Part shown: positions 1 to 9,753 of the stretch, one piece after another
Position numbering within the stretch: position 1 is the first letter of the stretch
Layout: each line of letters begins with the position of its first letter
Assembly: GCA_964573295.1 (NCBI GenBank)
Contig: CAZNJE010000006.1
Span: 1-64,000, forward strand
DNA: 64,000 nt
Direction of reading: 5' to 3'
Source: CAYQJL01 sp964573295
GTDB taxonomy: Bacteria; Eisenbacteria; RBG-16-71-46; CAIMUX01; WJJG01
Position numbers and translations under genes: made by a program
The notes under the pieces: model-generated
The model's input: only the letters and a program-made list of their open reading frames with translations
Database searches by the model: none
Told to the model about the DNA's origin: nothing

Positions 1-2
1 TG

Positions 3-59
3 GCAAACTCCCGCCGCTTCCTGACGGAAGTGCTGAAATCCGGTGAGACGTTACCCTGA
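3..59 (+). CDS. Possible 3' end of a gene cut by the window edge
   Basis: Frame 3 is open from the window edge to a TGA at 57-59 and encodes about 18 residues with a mixed, protein-like composition (RRFLTEVLKSGETLP at its end). Frame 2 is also open for a similar length, so the choice of frame is weak. No function can be assigned. The 243 bases that follow, up to the CHAT gene, show no other feature apart from that gene's ribosome binding site. Confidence 0.3.
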   Translation, partial: ANSRRFLTEVLKSGETLP

Positions 60-302
60 TTGTAATCTGTCCAGCGACCTTGCCGTCCAGACGCGTTAGA
101 CGTAAACCTATCACCTCCAAACGTGCTCTCGACGGATTCATTCCGAGCAGTCGCATTACACACTTGCCGGACAGTGCCCGCGAGTGCCAACCTCTTGGCA
201 TCACTCACTCGCGCCGCAACGAGTTCCCGAGACGCGCTCGCTGGCCCAGCGCATCAGACCGAGATAGCGGTGCCCACACGCCTCATCGATGGAGGACGGG
301 CC

Positions 303-3300
303 ATGTTGCATTCTTCCGTTGCCGTCCGCGCCGGCGCACGCACGCTCTGCCGGCTGGCCGCCGCCGCATCGTTTCTTCTCCTTGCGGAACTGCCCTTGAT
401 CGGACCACCACCGGCGGATGCGCTGATCCATTGGCACACCGCGCGGGAGGACTCCATCTATGCCGCGGTAGACACCCTCTGCGCGGGGAGGCGCTTCGAT
501 GGGGCGATTCCGCTGATCGAGAACCTGCTCGCCGAACTCGCCGGCGACGATGAAACGCCCGCTTACAAGGAAGATGATGCGCGGCGCTTTCTCGGCTATC
601 TCCGGTTCGCATCCACCGCGCCCGAGTCGGCGCAGGTGAAGCTCCAGGAAGCGCATCGGCTTCATGCGCGGATGCTCGCGGACGATCGGGAGGGGCAGTA
701 CCAACCGGCGTTACCCGATGGTGACAGTGCCTACGCGTTGCGCGCCGAAGTCTTGGGCCCCACCCACTTCTTGACCCTGGACAGCCGCCGCTGGCGCGGT
801 TTCGCCATGGTCATGGCGGGTAAGGCGACCGAGGCCTTGCGCGAGTTTGAGACGATCCGCGAGATCGGGCGCTCGGTCACGGGAACGAACCATCCGGTCT
901 ACTACATGGACCTCAATGACATCGCCTTCACCGAAGGCCGCCTCGAAGACATGGAGGCGGCCAAAAAGCACTACCTGGAAGTGGTAGACGGCATGAAGCG
1001 AATCGAGGGTCCCCTCAGCCGCTCGCATGCTTTCGCGCTCTTGCAGCTCTCCTACAACATCGCCACCGGCGGACGGTTCTCCGAAGGCGAGATGCATGCC
1101 CGCGAGGCGCTGCGCATCCTGCGAGCTTGTGAGTACGCCGATCCCTATGAGCTGCAGACCACGCTGATGATCCATGGCCAACTCCTTGGCCTCGTGGGCA
1201 GGGTCCCCGAGGCTCGCCAGGAACTCGAGGAAGCCGGCCGCGTCCTGCGATCCCGTCCGGGAGATCACACTCTGACCCTCGCGTTGCTACTCCGAAATCA
1301 ATCCGAGCTCCTGCAACAAGAGGGGCATCTGGCGGAGGCAGAGAAGAGGGCTCGGGAAGCGCTGGATCTGGCCACGCAATGCCATCCCGTAGGGAGCGAG
1401 GAGCTGGATCACTTCTACACTACTCTCGCCATCGTACTCGGTGCTCGCGGCGATGTGCTCGCCAGCGAGGCCATCCTCGGTGAGATCCTCGCCCGGCGAA
1501 TGAAGGCCTATCCCAACGTCCATCTCATGGTATCCGCCGCCCACCTCAATCTCGCCTACTCCAAGCTGACCCGCAATGACCCCATCCAGGCCGTGGCCCA
1601 TGTCGAGGCCGCCGATACCATCCAGCACGAACTCGGCCTCACGGACGCTTGCGGCTACTCGGTCGTACTGAGGAAGCGCGCCGCGATAAGCCAGTCCATC
1701 GGCGCCTATGCCGAAGCGGAGTCCTTGCTGACCGCCGCCTTGGCGCACTGCCGGCGCCTGTGCGGTGAGCAGAGCGACTGGGTCATCACGATTCACGATC
1801 GTTTGGCGAATCTCTATCTGGAGATGGACTCTCTCGACCTGGCCGAAACTCACGCGCGAGAAGCGCTGCGGTTGCGCGAGACGGCTGCCGAAGGCCATCA
1901 CGTGGCCATCGCTCGCGACCTCAGAATCCTGGGCGTAGTGCTGTCGCTCCAGGGCGATCGGGAGGGCGCGCGTGACCATCTCGAGAGAGCGCTGCGGATG
2001 CGGCTCGAGATCCTGGGGGATGAGCACCCGGCGGTCGTCGAGAGCTGGTGCGATGTGGCCATCGAGGCCCTCGAGGCCGGAGCGTTTCGCGAGGCCGTGG
2101 ACCTGCTCCAGCTGGCGGAGGCCGCTTATGAAGCGGTTCGGCCCCGCGTAGCCCGATCCTACTCAGCCTGCCTGTTCAACGAGGCGCCACTCCACGAGGC
2201 ACTCGCCGCCAGTCACCTTCTCTGCGGCGAGGAGAACGCGGCCTGGGAGGCTCTCGAACGATCACGCGGACGTGCTCTTGCCGAGACTCTGCCGCCTTGG
2301 GACGTATGTGCGGAGAGTCTGGCGGTGATGCGAGACTCGCTGCATGCCGAAGCAGCGGCGCTGGACGCGCGAATCAAGGTTCTCGAGACGGCGACCGGCC
2401 ACGGCGAAGTCGCGCTGTTGGCCGATCTGCGTAGCCGGCGCGAGAAACTGCGGGCCGAGTGGATCTGGACCGAGCTGGAAACCTCGCGGCACGCTCCGCC
2501 CACACGGGCTCGGGGCGATCTCCTCGCGACCGTGCAACAAGCGCTCGGTCACGACGACGCCGTGTTGGGTTGGCTCTCGCTGGAGGATGATCGATTGAAC
2601 GCGCCCCTTTCGTGGGGCTACGTGATTCGAAACGATGGAGACGTGCGCTGGGTACGATTATCCGGCGTGAAGACCGATGCGCGCGACGATCCGGTCGTCG
2701 CCTACCACGAGGCGATCGCGCGCCGGCCCGCCACGGGAGCCATGCCCACCGCCGAAGCGGAGGCACTCTGTCGTCGCTACCTCAGGCCGTTGCTGCCGGA
2801 ACTGCACGGTGCCCGTCATCTCATCGTGATTCCATCCGGACCGTTGGCCGGCCTACCGGTCGAAAGCCTACATGACCCCGATTCGCAGCAATGGATCGAC
2901 GAGGCCTTCTGCGTCTCCTATGCCCCGTCAGCGCGCGTCTTCGCCTGGCTGCGGCAGTGCCCACCCTCGCCATCAGCGCATACGTGTCTGGTTGTCGGAG
3001 ATCCGGTCTTCGCGGAGGCAGAGAACCCATCCGGCCCATCGGACGGTCCGCCGGCGGTCCGCACTGACGGGAGTGCTGCCCAGCGGTCCGCGCTCTACGA
3101 GAATCCGCTCCTGTTGCGGAGCGCCGTCAATGGCAACACCGACCTGTTGCGCGGCTTGCCCCGTCTAGCGGCGAGTCGCCACGAAGTCCAGCGCGTCGCC
3201 CAACTCCACAGCGCGAACGCCCTGTGCCTGACCGGGAGTGGCGCCAATGAGATGGTTCTTCACGACCTCGCGCGCTCAGGAGCGCTCGATCAGTTCGGCC

Positions 3301-3806
3301 ACATCCACTTCGCTACCCACGCCCTCATCGACTACGAGGATCCGGAAAACTCGCGGCTGGTGCTGACGCAGGTCGGTCTTCCGGATCCCCTGGAGGCGGC
3401 CAAGAGCGGAGGCCGTGTCTACGATGGTTGCCTCTCCATGGGCGAGATCGTTCGCGAGTGGAACCTGCATTGTGATCTCGTTACGCTGAGCGCATGCGAC
3501 ACCGCCCTTGGGCGGGTGCTGCGCGGCGAGGGGCCCCTCGGCTTCGTACAGGCCTTCCTGCAGGCCGGGGCTCACAACGTGGTCGTGAGCCGCTGGAAGG
3601 TCTCCGACCAGGCCACCTCTCTCCTCATGGAGCGGTTCTACTCGAGCCTGCTCTCGCAGCCTCATCCGGCCGGCCCGGTCGCCATGGCCGAGGCGCTGCG
3701 GGATGCGCGTGCCTGGCTCCGCGACTACCAGAACGCTGACGGTTACCGGCCGTACGCCCACCCGTTCTTCTGGGCGAGCTTCGTGCTATACGGCAAGGAC
3801 GGTTGA
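303..3806 (+). CDS. Exported TPR-CHAT domain cysteine protease
   Basis: 1167 residues. The ATG at 303 is preceded by GGAGG at 291-295. The open frame extends upstream to a GTG at 123, but that extension has no signal peptide or binding site. The N-terminus has a hydrophobic segment (CRLAAAASFLLLAELPL) that looks like a signal peptide, so the protein is probably exported. Residues about 100-680 are helical, TPR-like repeats rich in A/L/E (for example AREALRLRETA). The C-terminal third is a CHAT (caspase-like) domain. Its His is in HFATHA (about H1006) and its Cys is in LSACDTALG (about C1065), followed by the usual GEGPLGFVQAFLQAGA block. TPR-CHAT proteins are caspase-like proteases or signalling modules, usually cytoplasmic. 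The substrate is unknown. It converges on a secreted subtilisin 58 bp away. The last codons and stop are part of a 17-bp duplication. Confidence 0.88.
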   Translation: MLHSSVAVRAGARTLCRLAAAASFLLLAELPLIGPPPADALIHWHTAREDSIYAAVDTLCAGRRFDGAIPLIENLLAELAGDDETPAYKEDDARRFLGYLRFASTAPESAQVKLQEAHRLHARMLADDREGQYQPALPDGDSAYALRAEVLGPTHFLTLDSRRWRGFAMVMAGKATEALREFETIREIGRSVTGTNHPVYYMDLNDIAFTEGRLEDMEAAKKHYLEVVDGMKRIEGPLSRSHAFALLQLSYNIATGGRFSEGEMHAREALRILRACEYADPYELQTTLMIHGQLLGLVGRVPEARQELEEAGRVLRSRPGDHTLTLALLLRNQSELLQQEGHLAEAEKRAREALDLATQCHPVGSEELDHFYTTLAIVLGARGDVLASEAILGEILARRMKAYPNVHLMVSAAHLNLAYSKLTRNDPIQAVAHVEAADTIQHELGLTDACGYSVVLRKRAAISQSIGAYAEAESLLTAALAHCRRLCGEQSDWVITIHDRLANLYLEMDSLDLAETHAREALRLRETAAEGHHVAIARDLRILGVVLSLQGDREGARDHLERALRMRLEILGDEHPAVVESWCDVAIEALEAGAFREAVDLLQLAEAAYEAVRPRVARSYSACLFNEAPLHEALAASHLLCGEENAAWEALERSRGRALAETLPPWDVCAESLAVMRDSLHAEAAALDARIKVLETATGHGEVALLADLRSRREKLRAEWIWTELETSRHAPPTRARGDLLATVQQALGHDDAVLGWLSLEDDRLNAPLSWGYVIRNDGDVRWVRLSGVKTDARDDPVVAYHEAIARRPATGAMPTAEAEALCRRYLRPLLPELHGARHLIVIPSGPLAGLPVESLHDPDSQQWIDEAFCVSYAPSARVFAWLRQCPPSPSAHTCLVVGDPVFAEAENPSGPSDGPPAVRTDGSAAQRSALYENPLLLRSAVNGNTDLLRGLPRLAASRHEVQRVAQLHSANALCLTGSGANEMVLHDLARSGALDQFGHIHFATHALIDYEDPENSRLVLTQVGLPDPLEAAKSGGRVYDGCLSMGEIVREWNLHCDLVTLSACDTALGRVLRGEGPLGFVQAFLQAGAHNVVVSRWKVSDQATSLLMERFYSSLLSQPHPAGPVAMAEALRDARAWLRDYQNADGYRPYAHPFFWASFVLYGKDG

Positions 3807-3824
3807 GCGGCAAGGACAGCTGGA
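3791..3824 (+). repeat. 17-bp tandem duplication across the CHAT stop codon
   Basis: The ten bases CGGCAAGGAC occur at 3791-3800 and again at 3808-3817 with a period of 17. The stop codon TGA (3804-3806) lies inside the first copy. This is one of several stop-spanning repeats in the window. Confidence 0.7.
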
Positions 3825-3864
3825 CGCCGCGGCGTGCCCGCGAGGCGCAGCAACTGTCCAGCAA

Positions 3865-5808
3865 CTACCTCATGAACACCAGCCGCGCCTGCTTGGCTAC
3901 GCCCGGGGATTGAAGCTGCAGGTAGTAGATTCCTCCCGGCACGCTGCGGCCGCGCCGGTCGGTGCCGTCCCACATCAAGGATGGCGGGTCCGCCGTCGCG
4001 GGGCCGCTCCACAGGGTTCGCAGGTGGCGGCCCGTCGCGTCGAAGACAGCTAGCCGCGCGGCCCCGTTCCCGGCGATCCCCGCGTAGTTGGCGTTCCCTG
4101 CACTGCCGGCGATCCCAGCACTCCCAGTGCTCGCGGTAATCTCTCCGCCCAGGGGAAAGAGCAGTCGCATCTCGCTGCTCGGACGATAGGGGTTCGCAAA
4201 CTGAATCCAGCGGGACACCGGCTGCTTGCTTTCTTCGATGCCCGAGAAGAGCGGAAGCTCGGCCACCGCCGCGGCCAGGTTCGGGCGCGGACCGATCTCT
4301 TGGTCCGAGTCCACGTGCGGCGTGCCGGTCTCGCTCAGCAGGGTGCGCATCTCGAGCGGCGTGTAGGGTTCGGGTTGGTTGGCTTTCACGATGCCCTGCA
4401 AGGCCGCCACGGATCCCGCGACCATCGGCGACGCCCCGGAGGTGCCGCCGAAGCTGGCGGTGTATCTCGTCTGAGGGGTCCCGCCCGAGTAGAGGTCGCC
4501 GCCCCCGGTGGAGACAATGGCCGAGCCCCAGGCGTGCACATCGATGCGGCTACCGTAGTTGGTGAACCACTCGGCCGTAAGGCTATAGGGCAATCCGGCC
4601 GCGACCATGATCGCCCCCGAATCGCGTTGATTGCGATCGAAGATGCCGCCCCAGGCCGGATCGTCCAGGTCCTGACTGCCATTGGCCGCCGGCTCGATGC
4701 AGATGATCCCCAGGCTCCACGAGCTCGTCCAGATCACATCGTAGTTGACCTGAAGCCACTCCATCGGCGTCGCGTCGAACCCTGACGGGTACATCTGCAG
4801 CTCGATGAGCCACACATCGCCCGCGTCGAGCTGATCCACCGCCTCCTGGAAGTAGTGCGGCACGTACGGCCACTCGCCCAAAGTGACCGCCACGACGCCG
4901 AACTCCACCTCCGGCGCGAATCCGCTCACGCCGTACCCATTGTGCTGGGCGATGACCTCGCCCAATACCGGGGTCCCGTGGTACTCGTAGGAGGGATTCA
5001 TGCCGGCGCCACCGACGTAGAACGGCCCGCTCGCAGCGAAGTCCTCGTGATCGACCGTCCAGCACAGCTCCACGTCCACGAACCTGACCCCGGCTCCCTT
5101 GCCGCCGGGCTCGGCCCACGCGGCCGGCGCATCGAGCCCCAGGGGCGTGTCGTAGAGGTATCCCTGTTGATTGCTGAAATCGGGCGTCGGGAGGCGCTCG
5201 CCGCCGGATGTACGGAACGCCGGAACCTCCGCGTCCACTGCGGACGAGGGTATCGGCCCCCTGCCGGATGCGGAGGCGTCCCGACAAAGACCGTCGCTCT
5301 TCTCGATGAACCCCGCCGGCTCGGGGATGGCCACGGGGTGCGCAATCTCGACCTGCGGGCAGGCGTTGAGCTCATTGACCAGACGAGCCACCGCCGCACG
5401 CCCCCCGCCCACGCGCACATCGAACCACAGCGACAGATCGGGACCCGTCTCGCGCGAACGCATCTCGCCCCGCGCTTTCCACTCCCTCAGCAGCCCGCGC
5501 GAGTGCGTGAAGGTGCGCCGCACGATCTGCACATCCTCGGCGGCGAGGCAGGCGTTGACCGCCGCAAGGTCCAGTGCCGAACCCACCGGTGGTTCGTCCC
5601 CGAAGGCGATGCCATCGGTGACGACATTCGAGCCTTCCACGAACTTCACGTGGATCCAGGCCTCGTCGAAGCGCTCCAGGTCCGCGGCCGTCCACTCCAT
5701 CACCGGCGAGACGAGACGCGTGGCGGTATCAAGCCCAGCGACCGGCGGCAGGACCACCATGCCCAGAACGAACAGACAGGCCACCGAACGAGTGGCGATT
5801 CGAAGCAT
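3865..5808 (-). CDS. Secreted subtilisin-like (S8) serine peptidase with C-terminal FlgD-like domain
   Basis: 647 residues with an AGAAGGGA-type binding site before the ATG at 5808. There is an N-terminal signal peptide (SVACLFVLGMVVLPPVAG) and a prodomain-like region (about 40-190). The S8 catalytic domain spans about 210-520. The catalytic Asp is in VDVELC (about D245), the His in YHGTPVLGE (about H277), an oxyanion Asn is probably in EPAAN (about N375), and the Ser is in GGTSGASPM (about S457). Residues 560-582 are a low-complexity G/A/S/N linker (AGIAGSAGNANYAGIAG). The C-terminus is a FlgD-like Ig domain (VFDATGRHLRTLW ... GGIYYLQLQ) ending LVFMR, as in other surface proteins here. It probably degrades or processes extracellular protein and is held at, or exported through, the outer membrane by the C-terminal domain (inference). 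Confidence 0.92.
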   Translation of the reverse strand: MLRIATRSVACLFVLGMVVLPPVAGLDTATRLVSPVMEWTAADLERFDEAWIHVKFVEGSNVVTDGIAFGDEPPVGSALDLAAVNACLAAEDVQIVRRTFTHSRGLLREWKARGEMRSRETGPDLSLWFDVRVGGGRAAVARLVNELNACPQVEIAHPVAIPEPAGFIEKSDGLCRDASASGRGPIPSSAVDAEVPAFRTSGGERLPTPDFSNQQGYLYDTPLGLDAPAAWAEPGGKGAGVRFVDVELCWTVDHEDFAASGPFYVGGAGMNPSYEYHGTPVLGEVIAQHNGYGVSGFAPEVEFGVVAVTLGEWPYVPHYFQEAVDQLDAGDVWLIELQMYPSGFDATPMEWLQVNYDVIWTSSWSLGIICIEPAANGSQDLDDPAWGGIFDRNQRDSGAIMVAAGLPYSLTAEWFTNYGSRIDVHAWGSAIVSTGGGDLYSGGTPQTRYTASFGGTSGASPMVAGSVAALQGIVKANQPEPYTPLEMRTLLSETGTPHVDSDQEIGPRPNLAAAVAELPLFSGIEESKQPVSRWIQFANPYRPSSEMRLLFPLGGEITASTGSAGIAGSAGNANYAGIAGNGAARLAVFDATGRHLRTLWSGPATADPPSLMWDGTDRRGRSVPGGIYYLQLQSPGVAKQARLVFMR

Positions 5809-6074
5809 ACCGGTTCCCTTCTGATTGGGAGGAGATCGGCCAAGCTCTCGCTTGGCGCAGCCACTCTCGGTCGGTCGCGCTCATTGTAGCACGTCCGGGA
5901 CGAATCTACCGCCTTCCGCACGCCCATCTTCCTCAGATATAGCCGGTTAGCCATACCGCCGCCCGGCCGCCGGGCCGGCCGGCGGAGGAATCTCGCCGTA
6001 AGGTGCGCGTAAGGCCCGCTTTCTATCCTGCCCACGACGATTCACCGAGGGCATCTGTTGAGGGAGGATAAGCC
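5809..6074. promoter_or_regulatory. Divergent intergenic region between the S8 peptidase and the repeat adhesin
   Basis: 266 bases between two divergent secreted-protein genes, so it should hold promoters for both. The stretch around 5960-5995 is a GC-only inverted-repeat-rich run of CCGG and GGCC motifs. I see no clear -10/-35 pair or operator. The only certain element is the AGGGAGG binding site at about 6060-6066 for the downstream gene. Confidence 0.35.
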
Positions 6075-9000
6075 ATGTCGACACGCAGGACCGGCCGTGA
6101 GGCCATGAAGCGCTGCCTGATGAGCCGCGGCGCCATCGTTGTCTTGGCCACGGTGAGCGCTTCTTGCCTGGGGCTCCAGGCCGCGGCGCAAGAGATCACC
6201 TGGGTCAACCCCGCCGGCGGAAGCTGGCACGACGCCGCGAACTGGAACCCGCAGAATGTACCCAACGCCGACGGGGAGATCGCCGTCATACCCGATGATG
6301 GGAGCATCTACACGATCACACTCGGCACCAACACCAGCCTCGCCGAGATCGACTTTTTCAATCCGCTGAGCACGCTGAGTCTCTCGGACCACGACCTTCA
6401 CTTCTACCAGCCGGACGGCTTCACCAATTACGGCACGGTGCTCGTCGACCTCGGAGTCAGCTCGGTTTCGGGCAAGGTCGCCAACATGGCCGGCGCCGGC
6501 TGGGATCTGCTGGACGATACCAGCTTGACCTTGAGCGGAACCGTCTTCGAGAACCATGGGACCATCCGGCTCAACCCGCTGCTGGGACCGGCGGGGACAT
6601 CGATCGCCGTCTACAACAACGCCCAGATCACGGGCTCGGGTGAACTCCTCATGCAAACCGACGGGGTGGGCAGTACGGCCAGCATCTGGACGTACTACTC
6701 AACCTTGACCCATGGGAGCGACCACACGATCCGGGGCGGCGGCAACATCCGGGCGCAGTTGAACAACTACGGCACGGTGAACGCGGATCGCCCCGGCGAC
6801 CCGCTCTTCATGTACGAAAGGAACCGGAACAACTACGGCTTGCTGGCAGCCACCGCGGGCGGGCAGCTCGTGATCGGCTCGGGCACAACCTACCAGTACG
6901 AAGAGGGACAGATCCTGGCCGATGACGCCGAGGTGCTCGTCAACTCCAGCGCCACGATCAACGGGGGAAGCCTCGATGCGGCCAATGGCGGGTACATCGC
7001 CGTCGACGGCGAGGGGACCACTCTGACCGATGTCACCCAGCTGGGCGAGATGCGCATCTCCGGCCAGACCCAGGTACGATGTCAGGGCACACTGACGAAC
7101 GACGGCGACATCTACGTCAACCACGCTCTCGACGATGATCCGAGCCGGCTTTATTTCTACGGGGGCAATGCCACCCTCGCCGGCAATGGCACGGTCCATC
7201 TTCAGACCCTGAATGATCGCGACGACGCCTATCTCTCCACGTACTTCACGACCGTTACCCACGAGGCCGGACACACGATCAAAGGTGGGGGGACCGTCTA
7301 CGCCGCCTTGATCAATGCCGGCACGCTCCGTGCCGACCGTCCGGGCGATCCCCTCTACCTGGCCAGTGGAGGCAAGACGAACCACGGTGTGATCGAAGCC
7401 TCCGGGGGTGGCGAGATCATCCTTCAGGACGGCGCCATCACGCAGTCGGCGTCTGGCCTCATCCGGGCCGACGACGGCAAGGTCACGCTGGAGGCAGCCG
7501 CTCGAATCTCCGGCGGCCACCTGGAGAGCGACAATGGTGGATTCTTCGAAACCACGGTCACTGGCCCCAGACTCGACGGCGTGACATCGGCCGCCGAGCT
7601 GCGCCTCTCAGGTCCCGCCCGTTTGGAGGTGGTGACCGGCCTCGTCAACGACGGCGACATCCATATCAACCACGCTCTGGACGGGAATGATACCCGGCTT
7701 CAAGTCTCTGGGTCCCCGGTACTGGTCGACGGCAGCGGAACGATTCACATGCAAACCGCCGGTGATCCGAATGACGCCCAGATCACCGACTATTTCACAG
7801 TGATCACGCAAGGCGAGAACCACACCATCCGGGGCGGGGGAACCATCCACGCCACGTTCACGAACCTGGGTCTGGTCTCGGCCGACCGCCCGGGCGATCC
7901 CTTGCTGCTTACCTCGCACACGAAGACGAATCATGGCCTCGTGCAGGCGATCAGCGGCGGCGAACTGGCCGTGAGCGCGGTGACCGTCACCCAGGGTGAG
8001 ACCGGCGCGCTCCTGGCCGACGGCGGCGTCATTGCCCTCGCCAGTGCAGCCAACATCCAGGGCGGGCAGCTCGCCTCATCCGGCAACGGGCTGGTCGAAT
8101 GCCGCGCCGAGGCGACCTTGCAGAGTGTCAGCAGCGACGCCCACCTCGCGGTGCTCGAAGCCGGCCGGCTTGATCTGAGTGTTGCCTGCGAGAACAACGG
8201 CACGATCGTCGTCAATCCGAGCAGTCACGAAGCCAACACCCAGGTGCGCGCAGTCGGCGGCAACCTGGTTCTGAGTGGCACCGGCGAGATCGTCCTCTGC
8301 GCCGGCGACGACCTCTACGACGCCGCCTTCACCGACTACTTCACGACCGTTCACCACATGGAAGGCCATACGGTACGCGGCACCGGCCGGATCTCGGGGG
8401 CGTTCGAAAATCACGGGCGCATCCTGGCCGACCAGCCGCACCGGCTGCTCGAGCTCACCCACGGCAATGTCCCCAACCACGGTCTCGTGGCCGCGCAGGA
8501 CAGCGCCATCGTGCGCTTCACCAGCATGTCGCAAAACTACGCGTCCCAAACCCTGCTGCGTGGACGCTGGCATGCCCATGACGCGGGCTCGCTCTACCTT
8601 CAGGGCGCCGACCTGCACAAGCTCGACGCCGAAGTGCTGCTCGACGGAGTGGGCTCGATGATCTACCGGGACGATGGCGTCAGCGACGCGCTGCTCCACC
8701 TGGCGCAGGTGGACTCGCTGGGACATTTCTGGATCGAGAATGAGCGAGACTTCCTGACCGAGGGCGCACTGCACAACGAAGGCCGCGTCACGGTGGGCGC
8801 GGCGTGCTCGTTGATCGTCAACGGCCCCTATACCCAGGCCGGCATCAACCCGGCCGGTCACAACTACGACGGCAGCGGCTGGACCGAGGTCAACGGTGTC
8901 CTGTGGCCTCTGGCCGCCGCGCCCCTGGTCATCGATGGCGGCACGCTGTTCGGCAACGGCACCATCGCCGCCAGTGTGCATAGCGACGGCCGCATCGATC

Positions 9001-9671
9001 CGGGCAGTTCGGTGGGCCGGCTCACGATCGGCGGCATCTACACGCAGACCTCCGCCGGCGTCCTCTACTGCGAACTTGGCGGGCGCAATGAGGGTGAGTA
9101 CGACCATCTGCAGGTCAACGGCCCGGCGGAGCTGGCCGGCACGCTATGGATCCGCGTGTTGGACGGGTTCACGCCGGCGGCGGGCGACACTTTCCAGGTG
9201 CTGAGCTACGAGAGCCTCACCGGCGCCTTCGAGGTGCAATTCGGGTGCCCGGGCATCGGGCTGCAGTACGAGATCCAGTACCACGACACCCATGTGACCG
9301 TGGTCTTCTACGAGGACGTGAGCGCCGCGCCCGACCCAGAGCATGATCCGCAGTTCGATCCCGGGGACGATCGCGGCGCCGTTCCGGCGCAGCTCGCTCT
9401 GCGAGCCCGCCCGGCCCCAGACGGCGCCGATCTCTGGATGGCGTTGCCCGCTCCAGCGGTCGTGGATCTGTCGATCTACGACATGGGCGGACGACGGTTG
9501 GCCACGCTCGCATCCGGCGATCAACCGGCCGGTCTTCATCCGTTCCGCTGGGATGGACGGGACGAACAAGGACAACCGCTGGCCAGCGGCGTGTACTTCG
9601 CGCGCGCGCGGGTGCACGAGCTGGGCGGGGAACGCCTCGATGCCCGCGCCCGGGTCCTGATCGTTCGGTAG
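6075..9671 (+). CDS. Large secreted repeat protein (autotransporter-adhesin-like) with C-terminal FlgD-like domain
   Basis: 1198 residues. AGGGAGG lies nine bases before the ATG. A signal peptide follows a short basic N-terminus (GAIVVLATVSASCLGLQAAA). It begins with a W..PAGGSWHDAANWNPQNVP motif, as seen at the start of many beta-helical autotransporter-like proteins. Residues about 188-735 are three copies of a 182-185 residue unit, and a more divergent fourth copy follows. Hallmarks of each unit are DYFTxxTxxxxHTIRGGG, then ADRPGDPL, then NHGLxxAxxGG. A spacer with a GNGTI/GSSVGRL motif follows, then a FlgD-like domain (VDLSIYDMGGRRLATL ... GVYFARA) ending RVLIVR. No passenger enzyme or classical autotransporter barrel is seen. 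It is probably a surface fibre or adhesin that depends on the same export tag as the neighbouring protease. Confidence 0.85.
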   Translation: MSTRRTGREAMKRCLMSRGAIVVLATVSASCLGLQAAAQEITWVNPAGGSWHDAANWNPQNVPNADGEIAVIPDDGSIYTITLGTNTSLAEIDFFNPLSTLSLSDHDLHFYQPDGFTNYGTVLVDLGVSSVSGKVANMAGAGWDLLDDTSLTLSGTVFENHGTIRLNPLLGPAGTSIAVYNNAQITGSGELLMQTDGVGSTASIWTYYSTLTHGSDHTIRGGGNIRAQLNNYGTVNADRPGDPLFMYERNRNNYGLLAATAGGQLVIGSGTTYQYEEGQILADDAEVLVNSSATINGGSLDAANGGYIAVDGEGTTLTDVTQLGEMRISGQTQVRCQGTLTNDGDIYVNHALDDDPSRLYFYGGNATLAGNGTVHLQTLNDRDDAYLSTYFTTVTHEAGHTIKGGGTVYAALINAGTLRADRPGDPLYLASGGKTNHGVIEASGGGEIILQDGAITQSASGLIRADDGKVTLEAAARISGGHLESDNGGFFETTVTGPRLDGVTSAAELRLSGPARLEVVTGLVNDGDIHINHALDGNDTRLQVSGSPVLVDGSGTIHMQTAGDPNDAQITDYFTVITQGENHTIRGGGTIHATFTNLGLVSADRPGDPLLLTSHTKTNHGLVQAISGGELAVSAVTVTQGETGALLADGGVIALASAANIQGGQLASSGNGLVECRAEATLQSVSSDAHLAVLEAGRLDLSVACENNGTIVVNPSSHEANTQVRAVGGNLVLSGTGEIVLCAGDDLYDAAFTDYFTTVHHMEGHTVRGTGRISGAFENHGRILADQPHRLLELTHGNVPNHGLVAAQDSAIVRFTSMSQNYASQTLLRGRWHAHDAGSLYLQGADLHKLDAEVLLDGVGSMIYRDDGVSDALLHLAQVDSLGHFWIENERDFLTEGALHNEGRVTVGAACSLIVNGPYTQAGINPAGHNYDGSGWTEVNGVLWPLAAAPLVIDGGTLFGNGTIAASVHSDGRIDPGSSVGRLTIGGIYTQTSAGVLYCELGGRNEGEYDHLQVNGPAELAGTLWIRVLDGFTPAAGDTFQVLSYESLTGAFEVQFGCPGIGLQYEIQYHDTHVTVVFYEDVSAAPDPEHDPQFDPGDDRGAVPAQLALRARPAPDGADLWMALPAPAVVDLSIYDMGGRRLATLASGDQPAGLHPFRWDGRDEQGQPLASGVYFARARVHELGGERLDARARVLIVR
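6635..8560 (+). repeat. About 550-bp intragenic repeats, 3 clear copies plus 1 diverged
   Basis: Copies begin at about 6635, 7191, 7740 and 8286 (protein residues about 187, 373, 556 and 738). They are aligned on the coding landmarks HTIRGGG or HTIKGGG, ADRPGDPL and NHG. The fourth copy keeps DYFTTVHHMEGHTVRG but loses the second half. Spacing is 183-185 codons. Conservation is at protein rather than DNA level, so this is an old duplication under selection. Confidence 0.8.
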
Positions 9672-9719
9672 GGCTTTGCGTGGCGGTCTGGGGACGACTC
9701 TGAGTAGGGCTTTGCGTGG
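9668..9719 (+). repeat. 16-bp direct repeat, period 36, carrying the adhesin stop codon
   Basis: GTAGGGCTTTGCGTGG is present at 9668-9683 and exactly again at 9704-9719. The stop TAG at 9669-9671 is inside the first copy, and a second TAG sits at the same place in the second copy. Confidence 0.75.
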
Positions 9720-9753
9720 GGCTTAATTCACTAGGGGAAAGCGAGCAGCGGTC

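Noticed and set aside
123..302. Earlier GTG start for the CHAT gene
   Set aside because: No binding site and it would mask the signal peptide; the ATG at 303 with GGAGG is better.
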